The notes: generated from the letters alone by a model not told the origin. 10,077 nt of DNA from Opacimonas sp040514355 (GCA_040514355.1 JBEVCF010000066.1:1-10077); one strand, 5' to 3'. Counted from the first letter of the stretch, positions 1-7,056 are shown. Program-made: numbers and translations.

Positions 1-13
1 TTGGAGAGCAGAT

Positions 14-1129
14 ATGTTTGAATTAATTGACGACGATATTTCAGAAGCAGTCATCAAAGTGATTGGTGTCGGTGGCGGTGGCGGCAACGCAGTAGAACAT
101 ATGGTACGCAATTCGGTGGAAGGGGTAGAATTTATCTCGATTAATACCGATGCCCAGGTACTAAAAAAGTCAAATGCCGATACCATTTTACAGATTGGCA
201 ATAACGTCACTAAAGGCCTTGGTGCGGGTGCTGATCCTAATGTAGGACGTGAAGCAGCCCATGAAGATCGCGAAACCATTCGTCAAAGTATCGAAGGTGC
301 GGACATGGTGTTTATTACCGCAGGTATGGGCGGAGGCACGGGGACAGGTGCAGCACCAGAAGTGGCTAAGATTGCTCGCGAAATGGGTATTTTAAGTGTA
401 GCTGTTGTGACGCGCCCATTCCCATTTGAAGGTAAAAAGCGTAACTCTTATGCGAGTCAAGGTATTGATGAGCTCGCTAAATACGTGGATTCACTGATTA
501 CAATTCCCAATGAAAAACTGTTAAAAGTGCTAGGCAAAGGCACGCCGTTATTGAAAGCATTCGAAGCGGCGAATGATGTGTTATTGGGTTCGGTGAAAGG
601 TATTGCTGAACTGATCACTACCGAAGGCCTGATCAATGTTGATTTTGCCGATGTACGTACTGTTATGTCTGAAATGGGGACAGCTATGATGGGTACGGGT
701 TCGGCAACAGGAGAAGATCGCGCTGAAGAAGCCGCTCAACAAGCCATTGCTTGTCCATTACTGGAAGATATCGATCTTTCTGGTGCCCGCGGTATTTTGG
801 TCAACATCACAGCGGGTCTTGACTTGGGTATTGATGAATATGAAACAGTGGGGAATGCTGTTAAAGCATTTGCTTCTGAGAATGCTACAGTTGTTGTCGG
901 GACGGTAATCGATCCTGAAATCACAGACGAAATTCGAGTCACAGTGGTTGCAACTGGTATTGGTCAGGACAAACCGGACATTTCTCTAGTACCGACTGAT
1001 GCACCGGTTCGTAAAACCGTGGGTGGTGGCCATAGCGGGGGGCAAACAGCACCTAAAGTCGAACCCGTTGACGAAGAAGGGCTGGAGTATCTCGATATCC
1101 CAGCATTTTTGCGTAAACAAGCGGACTAA
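14..1129 (+). CDS. ftsZ: Cell division protein FtsZ (bacterial tubulin)
   Basis: GTP-dependent tubulin homologue that polymerises at midcell into the Z-ring and recruits the division machinery. The 371-residue product carries the glycine-rich N-terminal nucleotide-binding segment (GVGGGGGNAVEHM, about 18-30), the tubulin signature GGGTGTG at 106-112, and the T7 synergy loop with N208, D210 and D213, which completes the GTPase site of the next subunit. The globular core ends near residue 318. A fairly short Gly/Ser/Pro-rich linker follows, then the conserved C-terminal peptide (YLDIPAFLRKQAD) that binds FtsA, ZipA and, by family knowledge, ZapD, which is also encoded here. It is slightly shorter than E. 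coli FtsZ (383), the difference lying in the linker. The ATG has a good SD (GGAGAG, 3-8). ftsA would be expected just upstream, outside the window. All key residues are present, so it should be functional. Confidence 0.99.
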   Translation: MFELIDDDISEAVIKVIGVGGGGGNAVEHMVRNSVEGVEFISINTDAQVLKKSNADTILQIGNNVTKGLGAGADPNVGREAAHEDRETIRQSIEGADMVFITAGMGGGTGTGAAPEVAKIAREMGILSVAVVTRPFPFEGKKRNSYASQGIDELAKYVDSLITIPNEKLLKVLGKGTPLLKAFEAANDVLLGSVKGIAELITTEGLINVDFADVRTVMSEMGTAMMGTGSATGEDRAEEAAQQAIACPLLEDIDLSGARGILVNITAGLDLGIDEYETVGNAVKAFASENATVVVGTVIDPEITDEIRVTVVATGIGQDKPDISLVPTDAPVRKTVGGGHSGGQTAPKVEPVDEEGLEYLDIPAFLRKQAD

Positions 1130-1134
1130 AAAGA

Positions 1135-1163
1135 TTGACTGTTAACTGGTACGACCATATAAT
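1135..1163 (+). promoter_or_regulatory. Sigma-70 promoter of lpxC
   Basis: TTGACT (1135-1140) and a perfect TATAAT (1158-1163) are separated by exactly 17 bases, in the short gap between the ftsZ stop and the lpxC start. Transcription would begin near 1170, leaving a leader of about 20 bases with an AAGGG SD at 1179-1183. It is one of the best consensus matches in the window and suggests lpxC can be expressed independently of ftsZ. The start site is inferred, not measured. Confidence 0.8.
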
Positions 1164-1178
1164 ACGCGTCCAGTTTTT
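1144..1178 (+). terminator. Terminator-like hairpin between ftsZ and lpxC, overlapping the lpxC promoter
   Basis: AACTGG (1144-1149) pairs with CCAGTT (1170-1175). Inside it, after one bulged T, ACG (1151-1153) pairs with CGT (1167-1169). This gives a 9-bp stem with a 13-base loop that contains the TATAAT of the lpxC promoter. The 3' arm runs into TTTTT (1174-1178, the first two Ts paired) and then the lpxC SD. Only RNA reading through from ftsZ can form it; RNA started at the lpxC promoter lacks the 5' arm. The U-tract is short, so termination may be partial. Function is inferred. Confidence 0.4.
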
Positions 1179-1190
1179 AAGGGTTATCGA

Positions 1191-2108
1191 ATGATCAGAC
1201 AGCGCACTATTAAGCATTCTGTGCAAGAAACGGGAATTGGCCTGCACAAAGGGGAAAAAGTTACGATGACTTTGCGCCCAGCACCGGCCAATACCGGGAT
1301 TATCTTCCGTCGTGTGGATTTACATCCTCATGTCGATATTCCCTCTCGTGCGAATGCGGTGAAAGACACTGTGCTGTGCACGTGCATCAGCAATGATGAT
1401 GGTGTAACTGTTCATACCGTAGAACACCTTGCCTCTGCTCTCGCTGGCTTGGGTATTGATAATATTATCGTAGAAGTTAACAGTCATGAATTACCTATTA
1501 TGGATGGCAGTGCCAGTCCATTTGTATTTCTACTCCAATCTGCTGGGATTGAAGAGCTCAATGCCCCCAAACAATTCTTGAGGATCACCAAAACCGTTCG
1601 TGTAGAGGACGGTGATAAGTGGGCTGAATTGCGACCTTATGAAGGGTTTAAGGTTGATTTTGCGATAGATTTTGATCACCCGGTTATTTCTCAGACACGT
1701 CAGCATATGGAACTAGATTTCAGTTCAGATTCCTATATTGATCATGTTTCTCGCGCGCGGACGTTTGGATTCATGCGTGATTTAGAAACGATGAATGCGA
1801 TGGACTTAGCATTAGGTGGGTCAATGAATAACGCCGTTGCCTTGGATGAATACCGAGTACTGAACCCAGAAGGTCTTCGCTATGATGATGAGTTTCTAAA
1901 GCATAAGGTACTTGATGCAGTAGGCGATTTGTATTTAGGTGGTCACAGTATCATTGGTTTACTTGCTGCATATAAGACTGGGCATGGTCTGAATAATAAG
2001 TTACTCAATGCAGTGCTCGAACAAACTGATGCTTGGGAATATGTCACTTATGCTAATGCACAAAATGCCCCTATCCAGTATTTAAACCCTGTTTTAGCTT
2101 TCAATTAG
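1191..2108 (+). CDS. lpxC: UDP-3-O-acyl-N-acetylglucosamine deacetylase LpxC
   Basis: Zinc amidase that removes the acetyl group from UDP-3-O-acyl-GlcNAc, the first committed step of lipid A synthesis, in the cytoplasm. The product is 305 residues, the same length as E. coli LpxC, and residues align position for position through the active site: E78 and H79 in HTVEHL, H238 and D242 in HKVLDAVGD (with H79 the zinc ligands), and H265 as the general acid. The IMDGSA and SRARTFGFM motifs are also present. The ATG is preceded by AAGGG (1179-1183), and a sigma-70 promoter lies just upstream. In E. coli, FtsH degrades LpxC through a non-polar C-terminal tail; here the last residues (NPVLAFN) differ from that tail, so control by proteolysis may differ. 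The position after ftsZ is the usual one for gammaproteobacteria. Confidence 0.98.
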   Translation: MIRQRTIKHSVQETGIGLHKGEKVTMTLRPAPANTGIIFRRVDLHPHVDIPSRANAVKDTVLCTCISNDDGVTVHTVEHLASALAGLGIDNIIVEVNSHELPIMDGSASPFVFLLQSAGIEELNAPKQFLRITKTVRVEDGDKWAELRPYEGFKVDFAIDFDHPVISQTRQHMELDFSSDSYIDHVSRARTFGFMRDLETMNAMDLALGGSMNNAVALDEYRVLNPEGLRYDDEFLKHKVLDAVGDLYLGGHSIIGLLAAYKTGHGLNNKLLNAVLEQTDAWEYVTYANAQNAPIQYLNPVLAFN

Positions 2109-2130
2109 TTAACATTTAACTCACATCTAA

Positions 2131-2158
2131 TTGTAATCTCCGCAAATTACGCTAAAAT
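2131..2158 (+). promoter_or_regulatory. Candidate sigma-70 promoter for the M23 peptidase-secA-mutT unit
   Basis: TTGTAA (2131-2136) and TAAAAT (2153-2158) are separated by 16 bases in the 77-base gap after lpxC. The predicted start near 2165 would give a leader of about 20 bases with a clear GAAGGG SD (2175-2180) five bases before the ATG of the next gene. This could drive secA separately from ftsZ and lpxC. The -10 matches at 5 of 6 positions and the -35 at 4 of 6. It is a pattern call only. Confidence 0.5.
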
Positions 2159-2185
2159 CACCCATCATATTTTTGAAGGGTTAGC

Positions 2186-3055
2186 ATGAAGGTTTCATTG
2201 CAATTAGAGCAGTCAGGATCACGTAGAACCATCGCTTTGTCATTACGACGCGTTGTGACTGTTGCTGTGTTGTCTTCATTATTATTGTTCATTTCAAGTC
2301 GTTCAACATTTCTCGCCCAAGACCATATACAAACCGTTGAATTGGTACAACAAGGTTTGCTTGCACAACAGGCAACCATTGATGTATTGCAAGCAGAAAA
2401 CCAGCGTCAACTAAAAGTGCTCACACATCATATTCAAGACATGAAACAAGCATTGAAACTGATGGAAGTACAACAAACTGTACTTGCAGAACGTGCACGT
2501 GTCGAGCTACCGAAAATACAACTACCAGTGACTGATATACCACAACTGATATTACCAGGTAACGATGAATTAGCGCGCTTTGCACTGCAAATCGAGCAAC
2601 AAAAAGAAGAACTCGCGTTACTTGAAAAACTGCTTGCCAATACCCATATCAATCATGAGCATACCTTAGCAGGTCGTCCGATCCAAAAAGGTTGGCTGTC
2701 GTCTTATTACGGAATGCGAGATGATCCATTTACTGGTAAACCAGCAATGCATAAAGGGATTGATTTTGCCGGGAAAGAGGGAGAACCCGTTGTCGCAACT
2801 GCTGCAGGTGTCGTTACTTGGGCGGGTGAGCGTTACGGATACGGCAATTTAATTGAAATTGATCACGGCAATGGCATGGTCTCACGCTATGGCCATAATC
2901 ATTCATTAACAGTCAAAGTCGGTGAGATAGTCACCAAAGGCAGTACCATAGCTTTAATGGGGAACACCGGACGTTCAACCGGTGCTCATGTACACTATGA
3001 AATTATCAAGAACGGTAAACAGATAGACCCGTTACCATACGTCTATCGTCAATAA
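2186..3055 (+). CDS. Membrane-anchored coiled-coil M23 (LytM-type) metallopeptidase
   Basis: Predicted periplasmic peptidoglycan endopeptidase of 289 residues. The layout is a short basic N-terminus, one hydrophobic segment (about 23-45, after RR at 21-22) acting as signal anchor, Gln/Leu/Glu-rich heptad-like regions (about 50-105 and 125-155) that look like coiled coil, then a LytM/M23 domain (about 165-289). All metal and catalytic positions of active M23 enzymes are present: H189 and D193 in HKGID, H237 in RYGHNH, and H268 and H270 in HVH. It should therefore be catalytic, unlike EnvC or NlpD, which have degenerate sites and activate amidases. It has a strong SD (GAAGGG, 2175-2180). It sits between lpxC and secA, where E. 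coli has secM, but it is unrelated to SecM and shows no SecM arrest motif. The stop lies 21 bases before secA. The exact substrate is unknown; septal or lateral cross-link cleavage is the inference from family and context. Confidence 0.9.
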   Translation: MKVSLQLEQSGSRRTIALSLRRVVTVAVLSSLLLFISSRSTFLAQDHIQTVELVQQGLLAQQATIDVLQAENQRQLKVLTHHIQDMKQALKLMEVQQTVLAERARVELPKIQLPVTDIPQLILPGNDELARFALQIEQQKEELALLEKLLANTHINHEHTLAGRPIQKGWLSSYYGMRDDPFTGKPAMHKGIDFAGKEGEPVVATAAGVVTWAGERYGYGNLIEIDHGNGMVSRYGHNHSLTVKVGEIVTKGSTIALMGNTGRSTGAHVHYEIIKNGKQIDPLPYVYRQ

Positions 3056-3076
3056 GTCAACGGAAAAAACTACAAC

Positions 3077-5764
3077 ATGTTTTCATCAATCGCGCGCAAA
3101 ATTTTTGGCAGTCGTAACGATCGTATTCTCAAAAAAATAAATAAATCCGTCAAACAAATCAATGCACTTGAGCCAGAAATGGAAGCGCTCAGTGATGCTG
3201 AATTAAAGGCTAAGACAGCATTCTTTAAAGAACAAATTGCGGCAGGCACAGCACTCGATGCGCTGTTGGTTGAGGCGTTTGCAGTCGTCAGAGAAGCCAG
3301 TAAGCGTGTTTATGGCATGCGTCCATTTGATACTCAGCTAACCGGTGGTTATGTGCTTCAGCAAGGCAAAATTGCTGAGATGCGTACTGGTGAAGGTAAA
3401 ACACTCACCTCGACATTGGCAACCTACTTAAATGCCTTAACTGGTCGTGGCGTGCACGTCATTACTGTCAATGATTATCTAGCTAAACGGGATGCAGACT
3501 GGTCACGTGAATTATATGATTTTCTTGGTTTAACTGTTGGATGTAACATTCCTGGTATGAGCCAAGAGCAAAAAATTGCCGCCTATCAGTGTGATATCAC
3601 ATATGGTACCAACAATGAGTTTGGCTTCGATTATTTGCGCGACAACATGGCATTTAGTCCAGAGCATCGCGTACAACGTGAACTGTATTATGCGGTGATT
3701 GACGAAGTCGATTCAATATTAATCGACGAAGCGCGTACGCCTTTGATTATCAGTGGTGCTGCTGAAGACAGCTCCGCATTGTACAAGCAAATTAATGCCC
3801 TCATCCCTAAACTTGTCGAACAAGAAAAAGAGGATGAAGAGGGGGTAGCAGGTGACGGTCACTACACGATTGATGAAAAAGGCAAGCAAGCTCATCTTAC
3901 TGAAAATGGGCAGATTTACGTGGAAGAGTTACTGCTTCAATCAGGTATTTTGCAGGAGGGGCAGTCCTTATTTTCATCGGCGAATATTGCTTTGCTACAA
4001 CATGTCAATTCAGCGTTAAAAGCACACAAACTATTTGCAAAAGATGTTGATTATATAGTTAAAGATGGCGAAATTGTCATTGTTGATGAACATACCGGTC
4101 GAACGATGGAAGGGCGACGTTGGTCTGAAGGTTTACATCAAGCGGTAGAAGCGAAAGAAGGAGTGAAGATTCAAAATGAAAATCAGACACTCGCTTCAAT
4201 TACGTTCCAGAATTATTTCCGTTTGTACGAAAAGTTGGGTGGTATGACGGGCACGGCTGATACCGAAGCATTCGAGTTTCAGCATATTTATGGCTTGGAG
4301 ACGGTTATTATCCCAACCAATAAACCGATGATCCGCAACGATATGGCTGATTTGATCTATCGTACTGCACCGGAGAAATATCACGCTATCGTTCAAGATA
4401 TTCAAGATTGTGTCGAGCGCGGTCAGCCTGTATTGGTCGGTACGGTCTCGATTGAAAATTCAGAATTAATCTCTGCATTTTTAAAGAAACATAAAATTAA
4501 ACACAACGTTCTAAATGCCAAATTTCACGAGCAAGAAGCAGATATTGTCGCGCAAGCGGGTATGCCCGGTGCTGTGACCATTGCAACCAACATGGCCGGA
4601 CGTGGAACCGATATCGTGTTGGGGGGAAATTTACAGGTTGAATTAGCCAAACTAGCACAAGACGATGAAGTGGGCCGTGAAAAAGTAAAAGCGGCATGGC
4701 AAGCTCGCCACGAAGCTGTTTTAGAAGCTGGTGGTTTACATATTATTGGCACTGAACGTCACGAATCACGTCGTATTGACAATCAGTTGCGCGGTCGTTC
4801 TGGTCGTCAAGGAGATCCGGGTTCGTCGCGTTTCTACTTATCATTAGATGACGCATTGATGCGTATTTTTGCCTCTGAAAAAATGAGTGCAATGATGCAG
4901 CGGCTTGGCATGGAGGAAGGCGAGGCGATTGAACACCCATGGGTGAGTCGTGCCATTGAAAATGCGCAGCGTAAGGTTGAAGGGCGCAACTTTGATATTC
5001 GTAAACAGTTACTTGAATACGATGATGTTGCGAATGATCAGCGTAAGGTTATTTATGAACAACGCAATGAATTATTAGATGATGGTGACATTGGTGAAAC
5101 CATTTCAGCCATTCGCGATGACGTCATTGACGACGTTATAAGTGCTTATATCCCACCACAATCTCTAGAAGAGATGTGGGATGTGACTGGCTTGGAAGAG
5201 CGTTTACGTGCTGATTTTAATATCGAACTAACAGTGCAAAAGTGGCTAGATGACGATGATAAATTGTATGAAGAGAAACTGCGAGAACGGATCCACGAAG
5301 CAGTAGGCAAAGCTTATCAAGCGAAAGTGGATGTGGTGGGTCCTGATGTCATGCGTCAGTTTGAAAAAGCCGTTATGCTGCAAAGTTTGGATAATCACTG
5401 GAAAGAGCATTTAGCCGCAATGGATTATTTACGTCAAGGTATTCACTTACGTGGGTATGCTCAGAAAAATCCGAAGCAAGAATACAAGCGTGAGTCATTT
5501 GAATTATTTTCTGACATGTTAGAAAATTTAAAAGTAGAAGTGATTAGCTTATTAAGTAAAGTCCAAGTGCAAGCAGAATCCGATGTTGAAGCTGTTGAGG
5601 AGCAACGCAAAGCGGCAGCAGCGCAACCGACACAAACCAATACCCCACAAGATAAGAGTGGTACAGTATCGATTGGTCGTCGAGAGGGACCTAAAGTGGG
5701 ACGTAATGACCCTTGCCCATGCGGTTCAGGCAAAAAATATAAACAGTGTCACGGTAAGCTGTGA
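3077..5764 (+). CDS. secA: Preprotein translocase ATPase SecA
   Basis: ATP-driven motor that pushes unfolded preproteins through SecYEG at the inner membrane. The 895-residue product (E. coli 901) has Walker A MRTGEGKT at 102-109 with K108, Walker B/DEAD-type D209-E210 in DEVDSILIDEARTP, the preprotein cross-linking region after that, helicase motifs NMAGRGTDI and LRGRSGRQGD in the second nucleotide-binding domain, the helical scaffold/wing region, and a variable Ala/Gln-rich linker. It ends in an intact zinc-binding tail with C880, C882, C891 and H892 that binds SecB and lipid. Residue numbers at both ATP motifs match E. coli. The SD before the ATG is weak (CGGA at 3061-3064, 12 bases from the start), so translation is probably helped by coupling to the M23 gene 21 bases upstream. 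No SecM-type sensor precedes it. Confidence 0.99.
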   Translation: MFSSIARKIFGSRNDRILKKINKSVKQINALEPEMEALSDAELKAKTAFFKEQIAAGTALDALLVEAFAVVREASKRVYGMRPFDTQLTGGYVLQQGKIAEMRTGEGKTLTSTLATYLNALTGRGVHVITVNDYLAKRDADWSRELYDFLGLTVGCNIPGMSQEQKIAAYQCDITYGTNNEFGFDYLRDNMAFSPEHRVQRELYYAVIDEVDSILIDEARTPLIISGAAEDSSALYKQINALIPKLVEQEKEDEEGVAGDGHYTIDEKGKQAHLTENGQIYVEELLLQSGILQEGQSLFSSANIALLQHVNSALKAHKLFAKDVDYIVKDGEIVIVDEHTGRTMEGRRWSEGLHQAVEAKEGVKIQNENQTLASITFQNYFRLYEKLGGMTGTADTEAFEFQHIYGLETVIIPTNKPMIRNDMADLIYRTAPEKYHAIVQDIQDCVERGQPVLVGTVSIENSELISAFLKKHKIKHNVLNAKFHEQEADIVAQAGMPGAVTIATNMAGRGTDIVLGGNLQVELAKLAQDDEVGREKVKAAWQARHEAVLEAGGLHIIGTERHESRRIDNQLRGRSGRQGDPGSSRFYLSLDDALMRIFASEKMSAMMQRLGMEEGEAIEHPWVSRAIENAQRKVEGRNFDIRKQLLEYDDVANDQRKVIYEQRNELLDDGDIGETISAIRDDVIDDVISAYIPPQSLEEMWDVTGLEERLRADFNIELTVQKWLDDDDKLYEEKLRERIHEAVGKAYQAKVDVVGPDVMRQFEKAVMLQSLDNHWKEHLAAMDYLRQGIHLRGYAQKNPKQEYKRESFELFSDMLENLKVEVISLLSKVQVQAESDVEAVEEQRKAAAAQPTQTNTPQDKSGTVSIGRREGPKVGRNDPCPCGSGKKYKQCHGKL

Positions 5765-5767
5765 TCA

Positions 5768-6172
5768 ATGCCCATGAGTAAACACATTCATGTTGCGGTT
5801 GGCGTTATTTTGCGTAACGACACTTGCTACATTACTCAACGTTCAGCCGACGTACACCAAGGTGGCAAGTGGGAATTCCCCGGCGGGAAAATTGAATCAG
5901 GAGAGTCTGTATTCAGTGCGCTACAACGAGAATTACAAGAAGAAGTTGGGATAGCTATCACTGGCTCAAACCCACTGCAGGAAATTAGTCACGACTATGG
6001 TGATAAAGCTGTCACACTGCATGTTCACACCGTTGCAGACTTTACTGGTGAGCCCTTTGGTAAAGAAGGCCAGCACGGGCAGTGGGTTAAGTTATCTGCT
6101 TTAGTCGAACTAGATTTTCCGGCAGCGAATCAGGCAATCATCGCTGCCCTACAACCTCCCAAAGACGCTTAG
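5768..6172 (+). CDS. mutT: 8-oxo-dGTP diphosphatase MutT (Nudix hydrolase)
   Basis: Nudix enzyme that hydrolyses 8-oxo-dGTP to the monophosphate and so prevents A:T to C:G transversions. It has 134 residues, close to E. coli MutT (129). The complete Nudix box runs from G40 to I62: G40, E46, R54, E55, E58, E59 and G61 are all in place, preceded by the WEFPGG segment. The C-terminal part keeps MutT-like GEPFGKEGQHGQW and FPAAN stretches, which supports true MutT over a generic Nudix protein. The start is three bases after the secA stop and has no recognisable SD, so it is probably translated by coupling to secA. A second in-frame ATG at 5774 (residue 3) is equally likely and would give 132 residues. 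secA-mutT adjacency is also seen in E. coli. It ends three bases from the convergent acylase gene. Confidence 0.96.
   Translation: MPMSKHIHVAVGVILRNDTCYITQRSADVHQGGKWEFPGGKIESGESVFSALQRELQEEVGIAITGSNPLQEISHDYGDKAVTLHVHTVADFTGEPFGKEGQHGQWVKLSALVELDFPAANQAIIAALQPPKDA
6121..6148. other. Perfect 8-bp inverted repeat near the mutT 3' end
   Basis: GGCAGCGA (6121-6128) and TCGCTGCC (6141-6148) form a perfect GC-rich stem with a 12-base loop. It lies inside mutT, 21 bases before its stop codon, and on the minus strand about 27 bases beyond the stop of the acylase gene. Neither strand shows a T-run after the stem, so it is not a standard intrinsic terminator. It could still mark or protect the 3' end of the minus-strand transcript, or be chance within coding sequence. 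Confidence 0.35.
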
Positions 6173-6175
6173 ACC

Positions 6176-7051
6176 TTACCACATAAACCGAGTAGCAGTA
6201 GAAAATGCGACGTTTGATTGCTTGTATGCTGCCTCATTGATAAAGTGAGGATATATCGTCTCTTCACCTTGTAACAAGATTTCTGTTCCGTCAAATAAAG
6301 TAAAAATTGGATCGCCTGTATGCACTGGTTCGAAGTCATTATCGAGTAAATTCTCGTGCACCAAACCAATCACTTGATCTTCTTCATCCATCGGAAACAT
6401 AATCACTTCACCAAAACGATAAGCAGGGAATGGCGCGATCTGAGGGACTTGTCCGTGGTTATATAAAACAACGTAATCTAAGACAAGTTTGAGCATAGTT
6501 TGACATTGCTTAAAGATATCTACGCGTGATACACCTTGTGGCTGAGCGCCGAGTTCCAGCATAATGCCGCGTTTTGCTACTGTGCACAAATACGGGTGAT
6601 CTTGATAGGGCACTTCATCTTCTAGCAAAATATTTGCCTCAGGCATATGTGTTTTTACGTAGCCAGCCATGTCTCGATAAAAGGGATTATTGTCCACCGC
6701 AATTAAGGTGGGTCCCATGGCAGAAGTGGTATTGTGGATATCAATGATCAAATCAGTCATAGGGGCATTTTTCGGCCCCATTTTATGATTCAATGTTTTA
6801 GCAAGGCTCAACTCATATAGCATCGTATTAGCAGTGCGTAGATTATCTAAATGAAACTGACGATTTAAATCAACATCAATGAAGCGCACATTATTTGCTA
6901 TTGCTTCGGCATTGGCTAATATAAAAGCCATTGTGAGTTCAGGATAGGCATCAGGAAAATCAGTATGAGGTAAATGACGAACGGTTTGGATTCCCGTTAA
7001 CTCATTACCGTGCGTGCCACCTACGATGGCAACTGTGGAAATTTTAGACAT
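6176..7051 (-). CDS. Aspartoacylase/aminoacylase-3-like zinc N-acyl amino acid deacylase
   Basis: Member of the AstE/AspA family (M14-like zinc carboxypeptidase fold) that hydrolyses N-acyl amino acids to a free amino acid plus carboxylate. It has 291 residues with no signal peptide, so it is cytoplasmic. Visible residues are zinc ligands H14 and E17 (GGTHGNELTG) and H106 (DIHNTT), substrate-binding N63 and R64 (DLNR), catalytic E166 (LELGAQPQG), and a C-terminal NEAAY segment with Y276. Similarity to vertebrate ASPA/ACY3 runs to the C-terminus, not just the core. The residue aligning with human ASPA Arg168, which contacts the aspartate carboxylate, is C156 by hand alignment, so N-acetylaspartate is not assured as substrate; an aminoacylase-3-like specificity is possible. 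It lies 5 bases after yacG as last gene of the pil-coaE-zapD operon, with a weak SD. It is unlikely to be succinylglutamate desuccinylase (AstE): no arginine catabolic genes are nearby and the motifs are ASPA-like. Confidence 0.88.
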   Translation of the reverse strand: MSKISTVAIVGGTHGNELTGIQTVRHLPHTDFPDAYPELTMAFILANAEAIANNVRFIDVDLNRQFHLDNLRTANTMLYELSLAKTLNHKMGPKNAPMTDLIIDIHNTTSAMGPTLIAVDNNPFYRDMAGYVKTHMPEANILLEDEVPYQDHPYLCTVAKRGIMLELGAQPQGVSRVDIFKQCQTMLKLVLDYVVLYNHGQVPQIAPFPAYRFGEVIMFPMDEEDQVIGLVHENLLDNDFEPVHTGDPIFTLFDGTEILLQGEETIYPHFINEAAYKQSNVAFSTATRFMW

Positions 7052-7056
7052 AGTAA

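Noticed and set aside
2108..2120. GTTAA-CAT-TTAAC inverted repeat just after lpxC as a terminator
   Set aside because: The stem is five bp and AT-rich, the loop is three bases and no T-run follows; too weak to call.
2186..3055. A hidden SecM-like arrest peptide upstream of secA
   Set aside because: The C-terminus (about GKQIDPLPYVYRQ) and the rest of the protein show no SecM motif and no RAPP/RAPG-type motif; the M23 domain explains the gene.
4497..4940. Minus-strand reading frames inside secA
   Set aside because: Antisense shadows of a highly conserved gene, with no SD, no conserved motif and Ser/Pro/Cys-rich random composition.
5583..5777. 64-codon plus-strand reading frame overlapping the secA end
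   Set aside because: Out-of-frame shadow of secA with low-complexity Arg/Gln content, no SD and no family resemblance.
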